Positions 8,597 to 17,907 are shown, counted from the first letter of the stretch. The stretch: DNA of 61,739 nucleotides from UBA4416 sp035439445 (GCA_035439445.1 DAORKG010000021.1:1-61739), one strand, 5' to 3'. Notes: generated by a model not told the origin, from the letters alone. A program made the numbers and translations.

Positions 8597-10125
8597 AAAC
8601 GCTTCGTTTAATTTTAGGTGATCAGTTAAATCATCAACACTCATGGTTTAAAGAAATTAATTCTAACATCACCTATGTGTTAATGGAATTAAGACAAGAG
8701 ACTGATTATGCCCAACACCATATTCAGAAAGTCGTTGGATTTTTTGCAGCCATGCAACACTTCGCGAAAGAACTAAAAAATAAAAAACATCAGGTTATAT
8801 ACATTTCTTTAAACAATAAAGAGAATTTACAAAACTTTGATAAAAACCTTCTTCAACTCATTTCAAAACATCAATTCACGCATTTCGAGTATCAATTACC
8901 CGATGAGTATAGATTAGACAGCTATTTCAAAACATTTACGCAAACATTATCCATTACTCATAAGGTTGCAGATACAGAACATTTTTTAAGTACAAGGTAT
9001 GAATTAGGTGAGTTTTTTAAAGGAAAGAAAACATACCTTATGGAGAGCTTTTACCGTTATATGCGAAAAAAGCACAGGGTATTAATGGATGGTAATGACC
9101 CGCTAACCGGCAAATGGAATTATGATGAAGACAATCGAAAAAAACTACCTGCTAATCATAAAGCAACTGCCCCTTTAGTATTTGATAACGATGTTACTGA
9201 TATTCTTAAAGAAATTAAACAAACAGATATTTCAACCATTGGAACTATTGATGCGAAACATTTTATTTGGCCGGTTAACAGAGAACAATCTTTAAAACTT
9301 TTGGACTTTTTTGTAGAAGAATGTTTACCATTATTTGGAACTTATGAAGATGCGATGACTCCTGATGATTGGTCGTTATACCACTCTCGCTTATCCTTCT
9401 CAATGAACACAAAAATGCTTTCTCCTTTAGAAGTGATTAACAGAGCGATTAAAGAATGGGAGTCTAGACCTGCACAAATTGAATTTAATCAGTTAGAAGG
9501 TTTTGTGAGGCAAATTATTGGATGGAGAGAATACATGCGAGGCATATACTGGTTAAAAATGCCTGAATTTGCTTCCATGAATTATTTTAATCATCAGGCT
9601 AAATTACCTGATTGGTATTGGACAGGGAACACAAACATGAAATGCTTGAGTCACTCCATTAAGCAATCTCTGGAGTATGCTTATGCGCATCACATACAAC
9701 GCTTAATGGTAACCGGAAATTTTGCTTTACTGGCAGGCGTTCATCCGGATGAAGTGGACAAATGGTATTTAGGAATTTACATCGATGCCATTGACTGGGT
9801 TGAAATTACCAATACTCGAGGCATGAGTCAGTTTGCGGATGGAGGAATTATAGGAACAAAACCTTATGTAAGTTCAGCAACTTACATTGATAAGATGAGT
9901 CACTATTGCAAAACATGTTACTACAACAAATCAACTAAAACAGGAGATAGAGCATGTCCTTTTAATAGTTTGTATTGGAATTTTTATGACAGGCACTCTA
10001 ACCTACTCAGTAAAAATCCTCGCATTGGCATGATGTATAATGTATGGAACCGAATGGAACAAAAAGCAAAAGTTGAATTACTGGAACAAGCAGCTTATTA
10101 TTTAGAACATATTAATGAATTGTAA
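8572..10125 (+). CDS. Iron-sulfur bacterial cryptochrome/photolyase (PhrB-type (6-4) photolyase)
   Basis: A 517-residue member of the FeS-BCP class of photolyases, which repair (6-4) photoproducts with FAD and carry a 4Fe-4S cluster. The N-terminus LRLILGDQLNHQHSWF is typical. Cysteines at 358, 446, 449 and 462 have the same spacing (88, 3, 13) as the four cluster ligands known from Agrobacterium PhrB, so cluster binding is strongly supported. The FAD-binding C-terminal half includes EGFVRQIIGWREYMRGIYW and DWVEITNTRGMSQFADGG. The gene overlaps DUF2256 by 25 bases and is followed after 2 bases by a DASH cryptochrome gene. Confidence 0.93.
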   Translation: MPHTKKEIKTLRLILGDQLNHQHSWFKEINSNITYVLMELRQETDYAQHHIQKVVGFFAAMQHFAKELKNKKHQVIYISLNNKENLQNFDKNLLQLISKHQFTHFEYQLPDEYRLDSYFKTFTQTLSITHKVADTEHFLSTRYELGEFFKGKKTYLMESFYRYMRKKHRVLMDGNDPLTGKWNYDEDNRKKLPANHKATAPLVFDNDVTDILKEIKQTDISTIGTIDAKHFIWPVNREQSLKLLDFFVEECLPLFGTYEDAMTPDDWSLYHSRLSFSMNTKMLSPLEVINRAIKEWESRPAQIEFNQLEGFVRQIIGWREYMRGIYWLKMPEFASMNYFNHQAKLPDWYWTGNTNMKCLSHSIKQSLEYAYAHHIQRLMVTGNFALLAGVHPDEVDKWYLGIYIDAIDWVEITNTRGMSQFADGGIIGTKPYVSSATYIDKMSHYCKTCYYNKSTKTGDRACPFNSLYWNFYDRHSNLLSKNPRIGMMYNVWNRMEQKAKVELLEQAAYYLEHINEL

Positions 10126-10127
10126 CC

Positions 10128-11423
10128 ATGAATACATCTATTGTTTGGTTTAAAACTGATTTAAGGCTTCACGACAATGAAACACTAATTAGAGCTATTG
10201 AACAAAGTGATGAAATTATTCCTGTTTATTGTTTTGATGAGACGCACTATCAAATAACCCAATACGGTTTTTATAAAACAGGAAATTTCAGAGCTCAGTT
10301 TTTATTAGAATCGCTTAAAAACCTTGATAATAAACTAAGAAAGTTAGGCTCTGGATTAATCATTGTAAAAGGGAAACCGGAAAATGAACTTTATAATATT
10401 GCTCAAAAGTATAACGCTAAAAAAGTGTTTGCTAAGAAAGAGGTGGCCTACGAAGAAAAGCAAACCGAAGAGCGAGTTGAAAAAGAACTATGGAAATTGA
10501 AATGCGAACTCGAAACCTTTAGTACAAGTACTTTATATCATGCTCAGGATTTACCATTTTCTATCAAAGATATTCCGGATGTATTTACCAATTTTAGAAA
10601 AAGAGTAGAAAAAGAATCTACTATCAGAACAATTTTTGCGGCACCAAAAACAATAAAATCACCAAAGCTTCCTGATTTAATATTACCTACAATAAAAGAG
10701 CTTGGCTTAACACCTCCAATAACTGACTCACGAACCGCATTTCCTTTTAAAGGAGGAGAAACAGAAGCCTACCAAAGATTAAACTATTATTTCAGTGAAA
10801 CGAAATTAGTTTCAACTTACAAGGAAAACAGGAATGGTTTAATTGGAACAGATTACTCTTCTAAGTTTTCACCATGGTTAGCCAACGGTTGTTTATCTCC
10901 AAGAGAAATTTATTATGAACTCAAAGCCTATGAAGATAATTATGGCGCAAATGATTCTACCTACTGGTTAGTGTTTGAATTACTGTGGCGAGATTATTTT
11001 AGATTTATGATGAAGAAACATCGTCATCAATTTTTCTTGCAAACCGGCATAAAATCATCAGACACCCCAACTCAATCAAACAATCAGGAATTACTTCAAA
11101 AATGGAAAGAAGGTCAAACCAACCATGATTTTATTAATGCCAACATGATAGAATTAAAATTAACCGGTTTTATGAGCAACAGAGGAAGGCAAAACGTAGC
11201 AAGTTATTTATGTCATTATTTAAAACTAGATTGGCGATATGGTGCCGCCTATTTTGAGCAGCAGTTAATAGATTATGATGTTTGCAGCAATTGGGGTAAC
11301 TGGACTTACTTGGCTGGTGTAGGAAATGATCCAAGAGGTGTCCGCTACTTTAATATTGACAAGCAAGCTAATGATTATGATTCAAAAAAAACATACAGAA
11401 AATTATGGATACAAACAATTTAA
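10128..11423 (+). CDS. DASH-family cryptochrome / photolyase
   Basis: A 431-residue photolyase-family flavoprotein. The N-terminal alpha/beta domain begins SIVWFKTDLRLHDNETL, the FAD-domain motifs include LLWRDYFRFMMKKHRHQFF and MSNRGRQNVASYL, and the end NWGNWTYLAGVGNDPRGVRYFN is characteristic of CRY-DASH. DASH proteins repair cyclobutane pyrimidine dimers mainly in single-stranded DNA and may act in light signalling. It begins 2 bases after the iron-sulfur photolyase stop, and its end overlaps the DUF2805 gene by 19 bases. Confidence 0.93.
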   Translation: MNTSIVWFKTDLRLHDNETLIRAIEQSDEIIPVYCFDETHYQITQYGFYKTGNFRAQFLLESLKNLDNKLRKLGSGLIIVKGKPENELYNIAQKYNAKKVFAKKEVAYEEKQTEERVEKELWKLKCELETFSTSTLYHAQDLPFSIKDIPDVFTNFRKRVEKESTIRTIFAAPKTIKSPKLPDLILPTIKELGLTPPITDSRTAFPFKGGETEAYQRLNYYFSETKLVSTYKENRNGLIGTDYSSKFSPWLANGCLSPREIYYELKAYEDNYGANDSTYWLVFELLWRDYFRFMMKKHRHQFFLQTGIKSSDTPTQSNNQELLQKWKEGQTNHDFINANMIELKLTGFMSNRGRQNVASYLCHYLKLDWRYGAAYFEQQLIDYDVCSNWGNWTYLAGVGNDPRGVRYFNIDKQANDYDSKKTYRKLWIQTI

Positions 11424-11764
11424 TCTGTTACTACAGCGATTTACCATCGCCAATGGCTTATTTAAAATTACAGGAAGAGGAAGAAAAAAGTACGCGTCAC
11501 TTTTCTCAAAGAGATATCAATCGGATTATTGAAATGGCTTGGGAAGACAGAACGCCTTTTGAAGCAATTGAATTTCAGTTTGGATTAAAAGAAAAAGAAG
11601 TGATTGAATTCATGAGGAAAAATTCTCTTCCTTCCAGTTTTAAGATGTGGCGCAAACGCATGAAATCAAGAAAGACAAAACATTTAAAATTAAGAGAACA
11701 ATCGGTTAACCGTTTTAAATGTAACAGACAAAGAGGAACAGGGAATAAAATCAGTAAACGGTGA
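11405..11764 (+). CDS. DUF2805 (TIGR03643-type) protein
   Basis: A 119-residue basic protein. The middle IIEMAWEDRTPFEAIEFQFG followed by L-KEKEVIEFMR and SSFKMWRKRMKSRKTKH is the conserved core of DUF2805/TIGR03643, which looks like a helix-turn-helix and is often encoded next to cryptochromes. The first 30 residues and the arginine/lysine-rich tail are more variable. The start overlaps the cryptochrome gene by 19 bases and the stop abuts the convergent glycosyltransferase gene with no spacer. Nucleic-acid binding is plausible from the charge and fold; the role is unknown. Confidence 0.85.
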   Translation: MDTNNLICYYSDLPSPMAYLKLQEEEEKSTRHFSQRDINRIIEMAWEDRTPFEAIEFQFGLKEKEVIEFMRKNSLPSSFKMWRKRMKSRKTKHLKLREQSVNRFKCNRQRGTGNKISKR

Positions 11765-13501
11765 TTAATGTTTATAGTTTTTATTTACGTAGAAAATAAA
11801 ACCATTTTTACGATATAACTCTTGAAGAAAAGGACAATCTCTCTTTACAACTTCCTCATCATTTACTTTTGCAACAAAACAAGCTATTTTACCTCCATAA
11901 CCATCCATTAACCAATGGGTGCGTATTAAACCATAAGACACCTCAATATTAATTTTTTTCTCATTAAGCTCAGGGCGTTTTAATTCGATGTAATCTTTAA
12001 ATGACTGATCATTTTTAAATGTTTTATCGATTTCTCCATAAAACAAAGTAGCGTAGCTCTTCATGCCTATGGTTTCTACATTAAAGCCATGCGAAGCACA
12101 TTGCTTATAAAACTCAATAGCTGCACGCTGAGAGTATTGTTCGATTTTGGGAACTACTAACATGATTAAACTAGAGATAGCAATAAGTGAAGCCAAGAAC
12201 AACGTATAGATAAATTTAAAACTGCCTGATTTAATTTTAGCTAAACTAAAATGGCTTAATCCCAAAAACACAATTCCTATCAACCATTCGTAACCACTCC
12301 AATGCACATCGGCCTTTAAATTTTCAATAGCAAATTGGTCGCCGATGACATTGCTGGTAATTAACCAAGGCTTTAAAATAGGCACACAACCTACCAACAG
12401 AAATGCTAATCCTAATAAGGTACTGATGACTACAAAGAAACCATGTAACCATTTTTTCCATTGATATTGATTAGCTAATAATTTTTGAATACCATAAGTA
12501 GCCAAGTACGTTAAAGGAAAATAACACAATGAAGAATAGTGTACAATTTTGGTTTGAACGATGGAAAACAAAATCAAGACTACCCAAAACAAACTCATCA
12601 TCCAGCGCTTGGTGTGTTTTTGATAAGGTGTATCTTCATGAGATTTTTTGTGAGCTAAAATTAAAAATACAGAAGACGGAAAACATCCAATTAACAATAC
12701 CACAAAATGGTAAATAAATGGTCCTCCATGGTCACTGTCTTCGGTATTAAACAAACGCACCTGATAATCAATAAACTCTTTTATTACCGAACCATGACCT
12801 TTTAAATACATAGTGGCAAACCAGCTCAGACCTGTGATTAAAAAAGTTAAGAAAAATGCCGCCATGAATTTGAAAGAAGAAATTTTCTTGAAACGTCCTA
12901 ATACAAAAAACACGCTTACGGTTAATCCAACTAATATTAAAGCCGCAGGGCCTTTGGTTAATAATGCAACTCCTAAAAAGAAACCGGATATGATAGCCGT
13001 TTTGTAACCAAACTTACCTACAGGATTATTGGTATGCTGTACTAAGTAGTAAACAGAAATATATATAAACAAATTAAACCAAGGATCGATAATACCACTT
13101 TTAAAAAACAAGTGAGGTAATAAAGTAGATGCATATACAAAAGCCCAGGTCAATCCGAATTTTTGGTCGTTTAGTTCTTTTCCTGTTTTATATAACACCA
13201 TTAAAGTGATAACGCCACATAAAGCATTAGGAAAACGTGCTGCAAATTCATTCACCCCAAACACATTCATACTAATGGCTTGTAACCAGATGAATAAAGG
13301 CGGTTTTTCCCAGAACGGGTGAAAATATAATTGCACATCCGAATAGTTATTGCTTGCCAGCATTTCACGTGCACACTCTGCAAAGTTAATTTCGTCCCAA
13401 TCAAACAAAGGCATATTACCTATGAATGGAATATATAGCAAACATGCTGCAATAAAAATAAAGACATAAGCCTTGATATCTGTATTTAGAATTTTAAACA
13501 C
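11765..13501 (-). CDS. Glycosyltransferase family 39 (ArnT/PMT-like) membrane protein
   Basis: A 578-residue integral membrane protein with about 11-13 helices. Near the N-terminus FDWDEINFAECAREML holds the acidic pair in the first periplasmic loop required by GT-C fold enzymes, and HPFWEKPPLFIWLQA and FAARFPNALCG match the dolichyl-phosphate-mannose-transferase-like (PMT_2) family. Such enzymes move sugars from polyprenyl phosphate to proteins, lipid A or glycans. Its start overlaps the end of the PAP2 phosphatase gene by 8 bases. A linked role in lipid-carrier sugar transfer and recycling is possible. The acceptor cannot be read from sequence. Confidence 0.87.
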   Translation of the reverse strand: MFKILNTDIKAYVFIFIAACLLYIPFIGNMPLFDWDEINFAECAREMLASNNYSDVQLYFHPFWEKPPLFIWLQAISMNVFGVNEFAARFPNALCGVITLMVLYKTGKELNDQKFGLTWAFVYASTLLPHLFFKSGIIDPWFNLFIYISVYYLVQHTNNPVGKFGYKTAIISGFFLGVALLTKGPAALILVGLTVSVFFVLGRFKKISSFKFMAAFFLTFLITGLSWFATMYLKGHGSVIKEFIDYQVRLFNTEDSDHGGPFIYHFVVLLIGCFPSSVFLILAHKKSHEDTPYQKHTKRWMMSLFWVVLILFSIVQTKIVHYSSLCYFPLTYLATYGIQKLLANQYQWKKWLHGFFVVISTLLGLAFLLVGCVPILKPWLITSNVIGDQFAIENLKADVHWSGYEWLIGIVFLGLSHFSLAKIKSGSFKFIYTLFLASLIAISSLIMLVVPKIEQYSQRAAIEFYKQCASHGFNVETIGMKSYATLFYGEIDKTFKNDQSFKDYIELKRPELNEKKINIEVSYGLIRTHWLMDGYGGKIACFVAKVNDEEVVKRDCPFLQELYRKNGFIFYVNKNYKH

Positions 13502-14171
13502 GCTTTGCTTTTTTACTTGCTAATAATTGAGGTAAGGTTGTATTTAATTGCTGCCATTTTTGTGTATGGTAAAACACCATATAAAACAATAACGAAAAAC
13601 ATACACCTATAATAGAGCCTACGTAAATATCAATTAACCAATGCTGTGATAAATACACACGACTATAAGCCGCCAATACAGCTAATACAAAAAATAAGAT
13701 TTTTAAAAAATGATTACGGCTCACAAACAGTAAACAAAAAAATAAAGCAAAAGCAGAAAGTGAGTGGCCGCTTGGAAAGGAGTTAAAACCCATCAATTCC
13801 AAATCACTTACTTCTTTCAAATCTTCTCTCACAAAATACTGAAACACAAAATGTGGTCGATAAATATGCGGAAACATCACATGTTTTAAAAACGAAGAAA
13901 CAGCTGCTGCTCCGGCATAAGACAATAAAATATAAACCGACTTACGGATATTAAAGAATAAAAATATAACCGCTACTAAAAAAGCAAAAGCACCATCGCC
14001 CAAGTGAGTAATGGCTTTAAAAAAACTATCTACTGTTTCGTTGCCAACAACGGCATTCATCTCACGATGAATTTGAACCTTACCTTGATGTAATAACACA
14101 TTTCCAACATAGGCTAGTATTACCACATACAGTAGCAAATAAAAACCATTATGCTTAAAAAACTGTTTCAT
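13494..14171 (-). CDS. Phosphatase PAP2 family membrane protein
   Basis: A 225-residue membrane protein with about six helices and the three PAP2 phosphatase motifs: K-x6-RP in KHVMFPHIYRPH, PSGH in SFPSGHSLSAFALFF, and SR-x5-H-x3-D in YSRVYLSQHWLIDIYVGS. Such enzymes dephosphorylate lipid phosphates, for example undecaprenyl pyrophosphate or phosphatidate derivatives. It shares an ATG/TAA overlap of one base with the upstream gene and overlaps the GT39 gene by 8 bases. These three genes form one minus-strand operon. Confidence 0.9.
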   Translation of the reverse strand: MKQFFKHNGFYLLLYVVILAYVGNVLLHQGKVQIHREMNAVVGNETVDSFFKAITHLGDGAFAFLVAVIFLFFNIRKSVYILLSYAGAAAVSSFLKHVMFPHIYRPHFVFQYFVREDLKEVSDLELMGFNSFPSGHSLSAFALFFCLLFVSRNHFLKILFFVLAVLAAYSRVYLSQHWLIDIYVGSIIGVCFSLLFYMVFYHTQKWQQLNTTLPQLLASKKAKRV

Positions 14172-14839
14172 TACTTCTTAATCGAATCTTTCTTTTCGTT
14201 TTCGGTTGCTTGAATTGGCGCAGACACTTTAATATCTTTTTTAAAAGGTTTGTCTTGCGCCGCAATATCGCAGGATGTTTTAATAGCCATCTTTACAACC
14301 TTCATCACACAATCAGTTGGCTGCACATAAATTTGTTTTACGGTGCTATCCGGCATGGTAAACTTCATATCGGTAGCAAAACTCTTAGGTCCTTCAAACA
14401 CAAAAGGGTCTTTAAAATAATCTTCCAGGTGAACATCCTTAATGTGAACTTTTTTACCTAAAACCATGGTATATAATTCAAATATGGCGCTGGTAATTTT
14501 TATAGCAATTAAATTGCTTTTATTATCATACGTTATTTTCACTCGCCCCAATACCTCTGATTTATAACTAAAAGGCCCTACCTCTACTTTCGCATCACAA
14601 GTAAAATCACTACTATCTGGCTTAAAGTTAATTTTTGGATTTAGTACTTTCCAGTTGTAATGTCCTTTAATAATTCCTAAAACTTCGTACTCACTTTTGC
14701 CATTAATCTCACCTACAGCTGTAAATACCTTATTTACAGCTCTCTCACTTAAAACGAAAGCAAAATCGTTTGGGTTTTGACCTACTAAAAATGAGGATAA
14801 ATGAAGTGAAAAAAGAAGAATAAGTTTCTTAAATTGCAT
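14171..14839 (-). CDS. Secreted protein of unknown function
   Basis: A protein of 222 residues with a signal peptide (MQFKKLILLFSLHLSSFLVGQ). The start is put at 14839 because translation from the ATG at 14884 would bury this signal behind 15 extra residues. The mature part is predicted to be mostly beta strands, with two cysteines (CDAKV, TSCDIA), and ends in a lysine-rich tail. No family was recognised. It heads an operon with the PAP2 phosphatase and GT39 transferase, suggesting an envelope role. The 74-base gap to fahA holds the divergent promoters. Confidence 0.65.
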   Translation of the reverse strand: MQFKKLILLFSLHLSSFLVGQNPNDFAFVLSERAVNKVFTAVGEINGKSEYEVLGIIKGHYNWKVLNPKINFKPDSSDFTCDAKVEVGPFSYKSEVLGRVKITYDNKSNLIAIKITSAIFELYTMVLGKKVHIKDVHLEDYFKDPFVFEGPKSFATDMKFTMPDSTVKQIYVQPTDCVMKVVKMAIKTSCDIAAQDKPFKKDIKVSAPIQATENEKKDSIKK

Positions 14840-14913
14840 GCCATAAATATATAATTTTGTACCGTGTATATTTATATAAAACATATTATTTTACTCTTTT
14901 TTAACAACATATT

Positions 14914-16188
14914 ATGACCATAAAAGCTAATAATCCGGCACTTACATCCTGGATAAAAGTAGACTCAAACTCTGATTTCCCGATTCAAAATTTACCCTTT
15001 GGTATTTATTCGGATGCTAATACCAAGCATCATGCATGCTCGGCTATTGGAACCTATGCCATTGATTTATATGAATTAGCCAACCATGGATTTTTAAGCA
15101 ACTTAAACATCTCAAAAGAGGTATTTAATAATGCATACTTAAATGATTTTATAGAGTTAGGAAAAGAAGCTACTCGCGCATTGAGAGACCGTTTATCGGA
15201 GTTATTGGACAGTAATAATAAAGAATTACAAGACAACAAAGCGGTGTTTGATAAGATATTCAAAGCTCAAACATCTGTTCAAATGTTATTACCGGTAAAA
15301 GTTGGTGACTATACAGATTTTTACAGTAGTATAGACCACGCTACTAATATTGGCACAATGATTCGTGACCCTAAAAATGCCTTAATGCCTAACTGGAAAT
15401 ACATTCCGGTTGGATACCACGGACGTGCCAGCAGCATTACGGTGAGTGGTACACCATTGCACCGCCCAAAGGGACAAATGAAACCGGCAGATGCTGAAGT
15501 CCCAACTTTTGGTCCATGTAAATTATTGGATTTTGAATTAGAAACAGCTTACATTATTGGAAAATCAAGTAAACTGGGAGAAAGCATTAGCACCGAAAAA
15601 GCAGATGATTACATTTTTGGAATGGTATTGTTTAACGATTGGAGTGCACGTGATATTCAAACATGGGAATACATTCCATTAGGTCCATTCTTATCAAAAA
15701 ACTTTGCCTCTACTATTTCTCCGTGGATTGTAACTTTAGATGCATTGGAACCATACAGAACCAAAGGTTATGTACAAGAACCAAAAGTGTTCCCTTACTT
15801 AGAGTACACAGGAGATAAAAATGTAGACATTAAATTAGAAGTTGCTATACAACCTGAAAACAGTTCTGAAACCGTAATTTGTAACTCTAACTACAAATAC
15901 ATGTACTGGACTATGGAACAACAATTGGCACACCACACGGTGAATGGTTGTAATGTGAATGTAGGAGACATGATGGGAAGCGGAACCATTAGCGGGCCTG
16001 AGCCACATGAGTATGGCAGTATGATGGAATTGAGCTGGAAAGGCACCAAACCATTAAAACTAAATGATGGCAGCGAGCGTAAATTTATTAATGATAACGA
16101 TACGGTAATTTTAAGAGGCTATTGCCAAAACGACAAAGTACGAATTGGCTTTGGAGAATGTAAAGCAAAATTATTACCGGCAATTTAA
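14914..16188 (+). CDS. fahA: Fumarylacetoacetase
   Basis: The last enzyme of tyrosine and phenylalanine degradation: it hydrolyses 4-fumarylacetoacetate to fumarate and acetoacetate. The 424-residue length is normal. VGYHGRASSITVSGTP, FNDWSARDIQTWEYIPLGPF and GDMMGSGTISGPEP are family signatures surrounding the metal ligands and catalytic residues. It is monocistronic here, closed by a strong terminator just downstream; the other pathway genes are not in the window. Confidence 0.95.
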   Translation: MTIKANNPALTSWIKVDSNSDFPIQNLPFGIYSDANTKHHACSAIGTYAIDLYELANHGFLSNLNISKEVFNNAYLNDFIELGKEATRALRDRLSELLDSNNKELQDNKAVFDKIFKAQTSVQMLLPVKVGDYTDFYSSIDHATNIGTMIRDPKNALMPNWKYIPVGYHGRASSITVSGTPLHRPKGQMKPADAEVPTFGPCKLLDFELETAYIIGKSSKLGESISTEKADDYIFGMVLFNDWSARDIQTWEYIPLGPFLSKNFASTISPWIVTLDALEPYRTKGYVQEPKVFPYLEYTGDKNVDIKLEVAIQPENSSETVICNSNYKYMYWTMEQQLAHHTVNGCNVNVGDMMGSGTISGPEPHEYGSMMELSWKGTKPLKLNDGSERKFINDNDTVILRGYCQNDKVRIGFGECKAKLLPAI

Positions 16189-16193
16189 TTTTT

Positions 16194-16226
16194 AAAGCCT
16201 TTCGAGAAATTCGAAAGGCTTTTTTC
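16194..16226 (+). terminator. Rho-independent terminator after fahA
   Basis: A perfect 12-bp stem, AAAGCCTTTCGA (16194-16205) with 16211-16222, and a 5-base loop, running into a T tract. It lies 5 bases after the fumarylacetoacetase stop. Confidence 0.93.
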
Positions 16227-16241
16227 TTAAAATAAAACACA

Positions 16242-16469
16242 ATGGAACCAACTAATAAACCCAGTAAAGAAACATTAGATAAATGGCATAAAGACCCTGA
16301 CAATTGGAAGTTGGGTATTTTTTATTTTAATAAAGAGGATAAACGTATTTTCCCTCCTAAACGCAAAGCGCAATTTGGCTGGACGGTGAACTTTGCCAAT
16401 CCACTTTCGGTTTTAGCTATTGTTGTTATCATAGCCTTAGCTATTTTAGTAACTAAGATTAGAAAGTAA
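16242..16469 (+). CDS. DUF5808-like small membrane protein
   Basis: A 75-residue protein. The N-terminal half (KWHKDPDNWKLGIFYFNKED, then RIFPPKRKAQFGWTVNFANP) resembles the DUF5808 domain, a short soluble motif often attached to membrane helices. The C-terminal 25 residues form one transmembrane helix ending in a positively charged tail. It lies just downstream of the fahA terminator, so it needs its own promoter. Function unknown. Confidence 0.7.
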   Translation: MEPTNKPSKETLDKWHKDPDNWKLGIFYFNKEDKRIFPPKRKAQFGWTVNFANPLSVLAIVVIIALAILVTKIRK

Positions 16470-16524
16470 TAACCACTCTTGCGTACATGAATTATTTTTG
16501 TATCTTAGGTATAAAATAAATATC

Positions 16525-16845
16525 ATGAAAATTGTTTTATCCTCCATTATCTGTATTGTTATTTTAAGTGCATGCAATACTCAACCCGATACACAAGAAA
16601 AATATCCTTTAAAGTCTTTTGAATTGGGAGGACCTTTTATGAAAGATACCATAAACATTTTAGATGCAAACAATCACAAACAAGGTTTATGGATTATGCC
16701 AAAAAGTAAAGACACATTAGTATATAAAAATGACACCGGATATTCGACACAGGGATATACATTTAGAGAAGTTGTAAAAATGTTGAGTGAAGGAAAATTA
16801 AAACAATTTACAAGTTATGATTCATTAGTGGTGAAGAATCAGTAA
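16525..16845 (+). CDS. Small lipoprotein of unknown function
   Basis: A 106-residue protein with a lipoprotein signal (MKIVLSSIICIVILSAC), cysteine 17 being the lipidation site. The ATG at 16525 is used because the longer frame from 16498 would spoil this signal. The mature part is hydrophilic with no recognised domain. It is followed 9 bases later by another lipoprotein gene, so the pair may share a transcript. Confidence 0.6.
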   Translation: MKIVLSSIICIVILSACNTQPDTQEKYPLKSFELGGPFMKDTINILDANNHKQGLWIMPKSKDTLVYKNDTGYSTQGYTFREVVKMLSEGKLKQFTSYDSLVVKNQ

Positions 16846-16854
16846 ATAGACTAC

Positions 16855-17228
16855 ATGAAAAAACCAATTTTCATATACTTTACATTTTCATTTATTATCC
16901 CATTCATCACCTCTTGTGTTGTTGTGAACTTAACTAAAGGTAAAGAATGTCCTGAGTATTGCGACCATCATCATATCCTAACAGGCAAAACAGCCATTGT
17001 TAAAACAAGATATGGGAAATTAAGCAGCAATGGTTACAGTTATGCATATGCAAAAAACCACATGCAATGGGTTACTTGATGCCTTTGTGGCCAAAACATC
17101 GCTTAGCAAAAATTTATGTATGTAAGCAATGCACCAGAGATTATCATCACAGTAAAAGAGAAAAAAGAAAAAACAGAAGAATTTATAAAAGAAAAAACAA
17201 AGGCTTTAATTCGATGCCGGAGTTTTAA
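16855..17228 (+). pseudogene. Lipoprotein gene with a -1 frameshift in an A6 tract
   Basis: The frame opens at 16855 with a lipoprotein signal (lipobox ITSC) and cysteine/histidine-rich CPEYCDHHH, but stops early at 17077-17079. Adding one A to the A6 run at 17052-17057 restores a frame continuing as KKPHAMGYLMPLWPKHRLAK and then IYVCKQCTRDYHH, ending at 17226-17228, for about 124 residues. The restored tail has a CxxC pair and protein-like composition, so the short form is probably truncated. The cause may be a homopolymer sequencing error, a real mutation or a slippery site. No family was recognised. Confidence 0.6.
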
Positions 17229-17349
17229 AACAAAAAACGAAACTTCGCTTGGATAAAATGGATTTACAGGTTTGAAAATTGCCAAGGAGAACTAATTTTT
17301 GTAGATTTGATAAACCTGATAGACTCTATAAACATAATCCAATATTGCT

Positions 17350-17401
17350 ACCATATGCCAAATTGGACTACTTTTATGAGTCCTATATGGTAGTTATGCG
17401 G
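17350..17401 (+). repeat. Imperfect hairpin ending in GTTATGCGG, upstream of the WGR-like gene
   Basis: ACCATAT (17350-17356) pairs with 17385-17391, and GGACT (17365-17369) with AGTCC (17379-17383), leaving a one-sided bulge. The hairpin is followed by GTTATGCGG at 17393-17401. The exact complement CCGCATAAC stands after the gene at 17915-17923. The layout recalls a cassette boundary but is not a proven recombination site. Confidence 0.4.
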
Positions 17402-17424
17402 CATTTTATGACAACTAAACAACT

Positions 17425-17907
17425 ATGTTGAAATTATATAAACGAATCGACAACGATATTCATTATTGGGAGACTTGGGACAAAGACGAAAAGACAGGTG
17501 TTGTTCATTGGGGAGTTGTTGGTCAACGAGGACAAGACAAGGAAATAAAATCTGGACTGTTCACCAACTTTCGCAAAGACATTCAAAAAGAAATTGACAT
17601 TTATAGCGAAGACGGTTACGAGGAAGTTGACATTGACGACCATTTTACGCTTTTAATTGAATTCAAGGTTGACGGTATGGGGACACCAGAAGACGTTGAA
17701 AAAAGAACCCGACTGCAAGACAGAATGAATGAAACTTTGGGCTGGACAGGACTTGGACATTGTGACGGAGGAAGTATTGGTAGTGGGACAATGGAAGTTT
17801 GCTGTTTTGTTATTGACTTTGACATTGCAAAATCTGTAATTGAGCAAGACCTTAAAAACACAGAGTTTGCAGACTACACAAGAATATTTGACGAGAATGC
17901 GGAATAA
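17425..17907 (+). CDS. WGR-domain-like protein of unknown function
   Basis: A 160-residue acidic protein. Residues 1-50 (YKRIDNDIHYWETWDKDEKT, then VVHWGVVGQRGQ) resemble a WGR-type fold, known from PARP and some bacterial proteins as a nucleic-acid or protein interaction domain. The C-terminal part (ETLGWTGLGHCDGGSIGSG, then EVCCFVIDFDIA) is glycine- and cysteine-rich and looks like a separate domain of unknown role. Codon choice differs from the neighbours, with frequent GAC for aspartate and a visibly higher GC content. With the flanking 9-base inverted repeat this suggests horizontal arrival as a single-gene unit. Confidence 0.6.
   Translation: MLKLYKRIDNDIHYWETWDKDEKTGVVHWGVVGQRGQDKEIKSGLFTNFRKDIQKEIDIYSEDGYEEVDIDDHFTLLIEFKVDGMGTPEDVEKRTRLQDRMNETLGWTGLGHCDGGSIGSGTMEVCCFVIDFDIAKSVIEQDLKNTEFADYTRIFDENAE

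Noticed and set aside
17103..17285. Minus-strand 60-codon frame behind the frameshifted lipoprotein
   Set aside because: It is antisense to the restored tail of that lipoprotein and has no start region or family resemblance.
17350..17401. Bona fide integron attC site
   Set aside because: Only one arm set is convincing, the downstream end lacks a matching hairpin and no integrase is in the window; kept only as a speculative finding.
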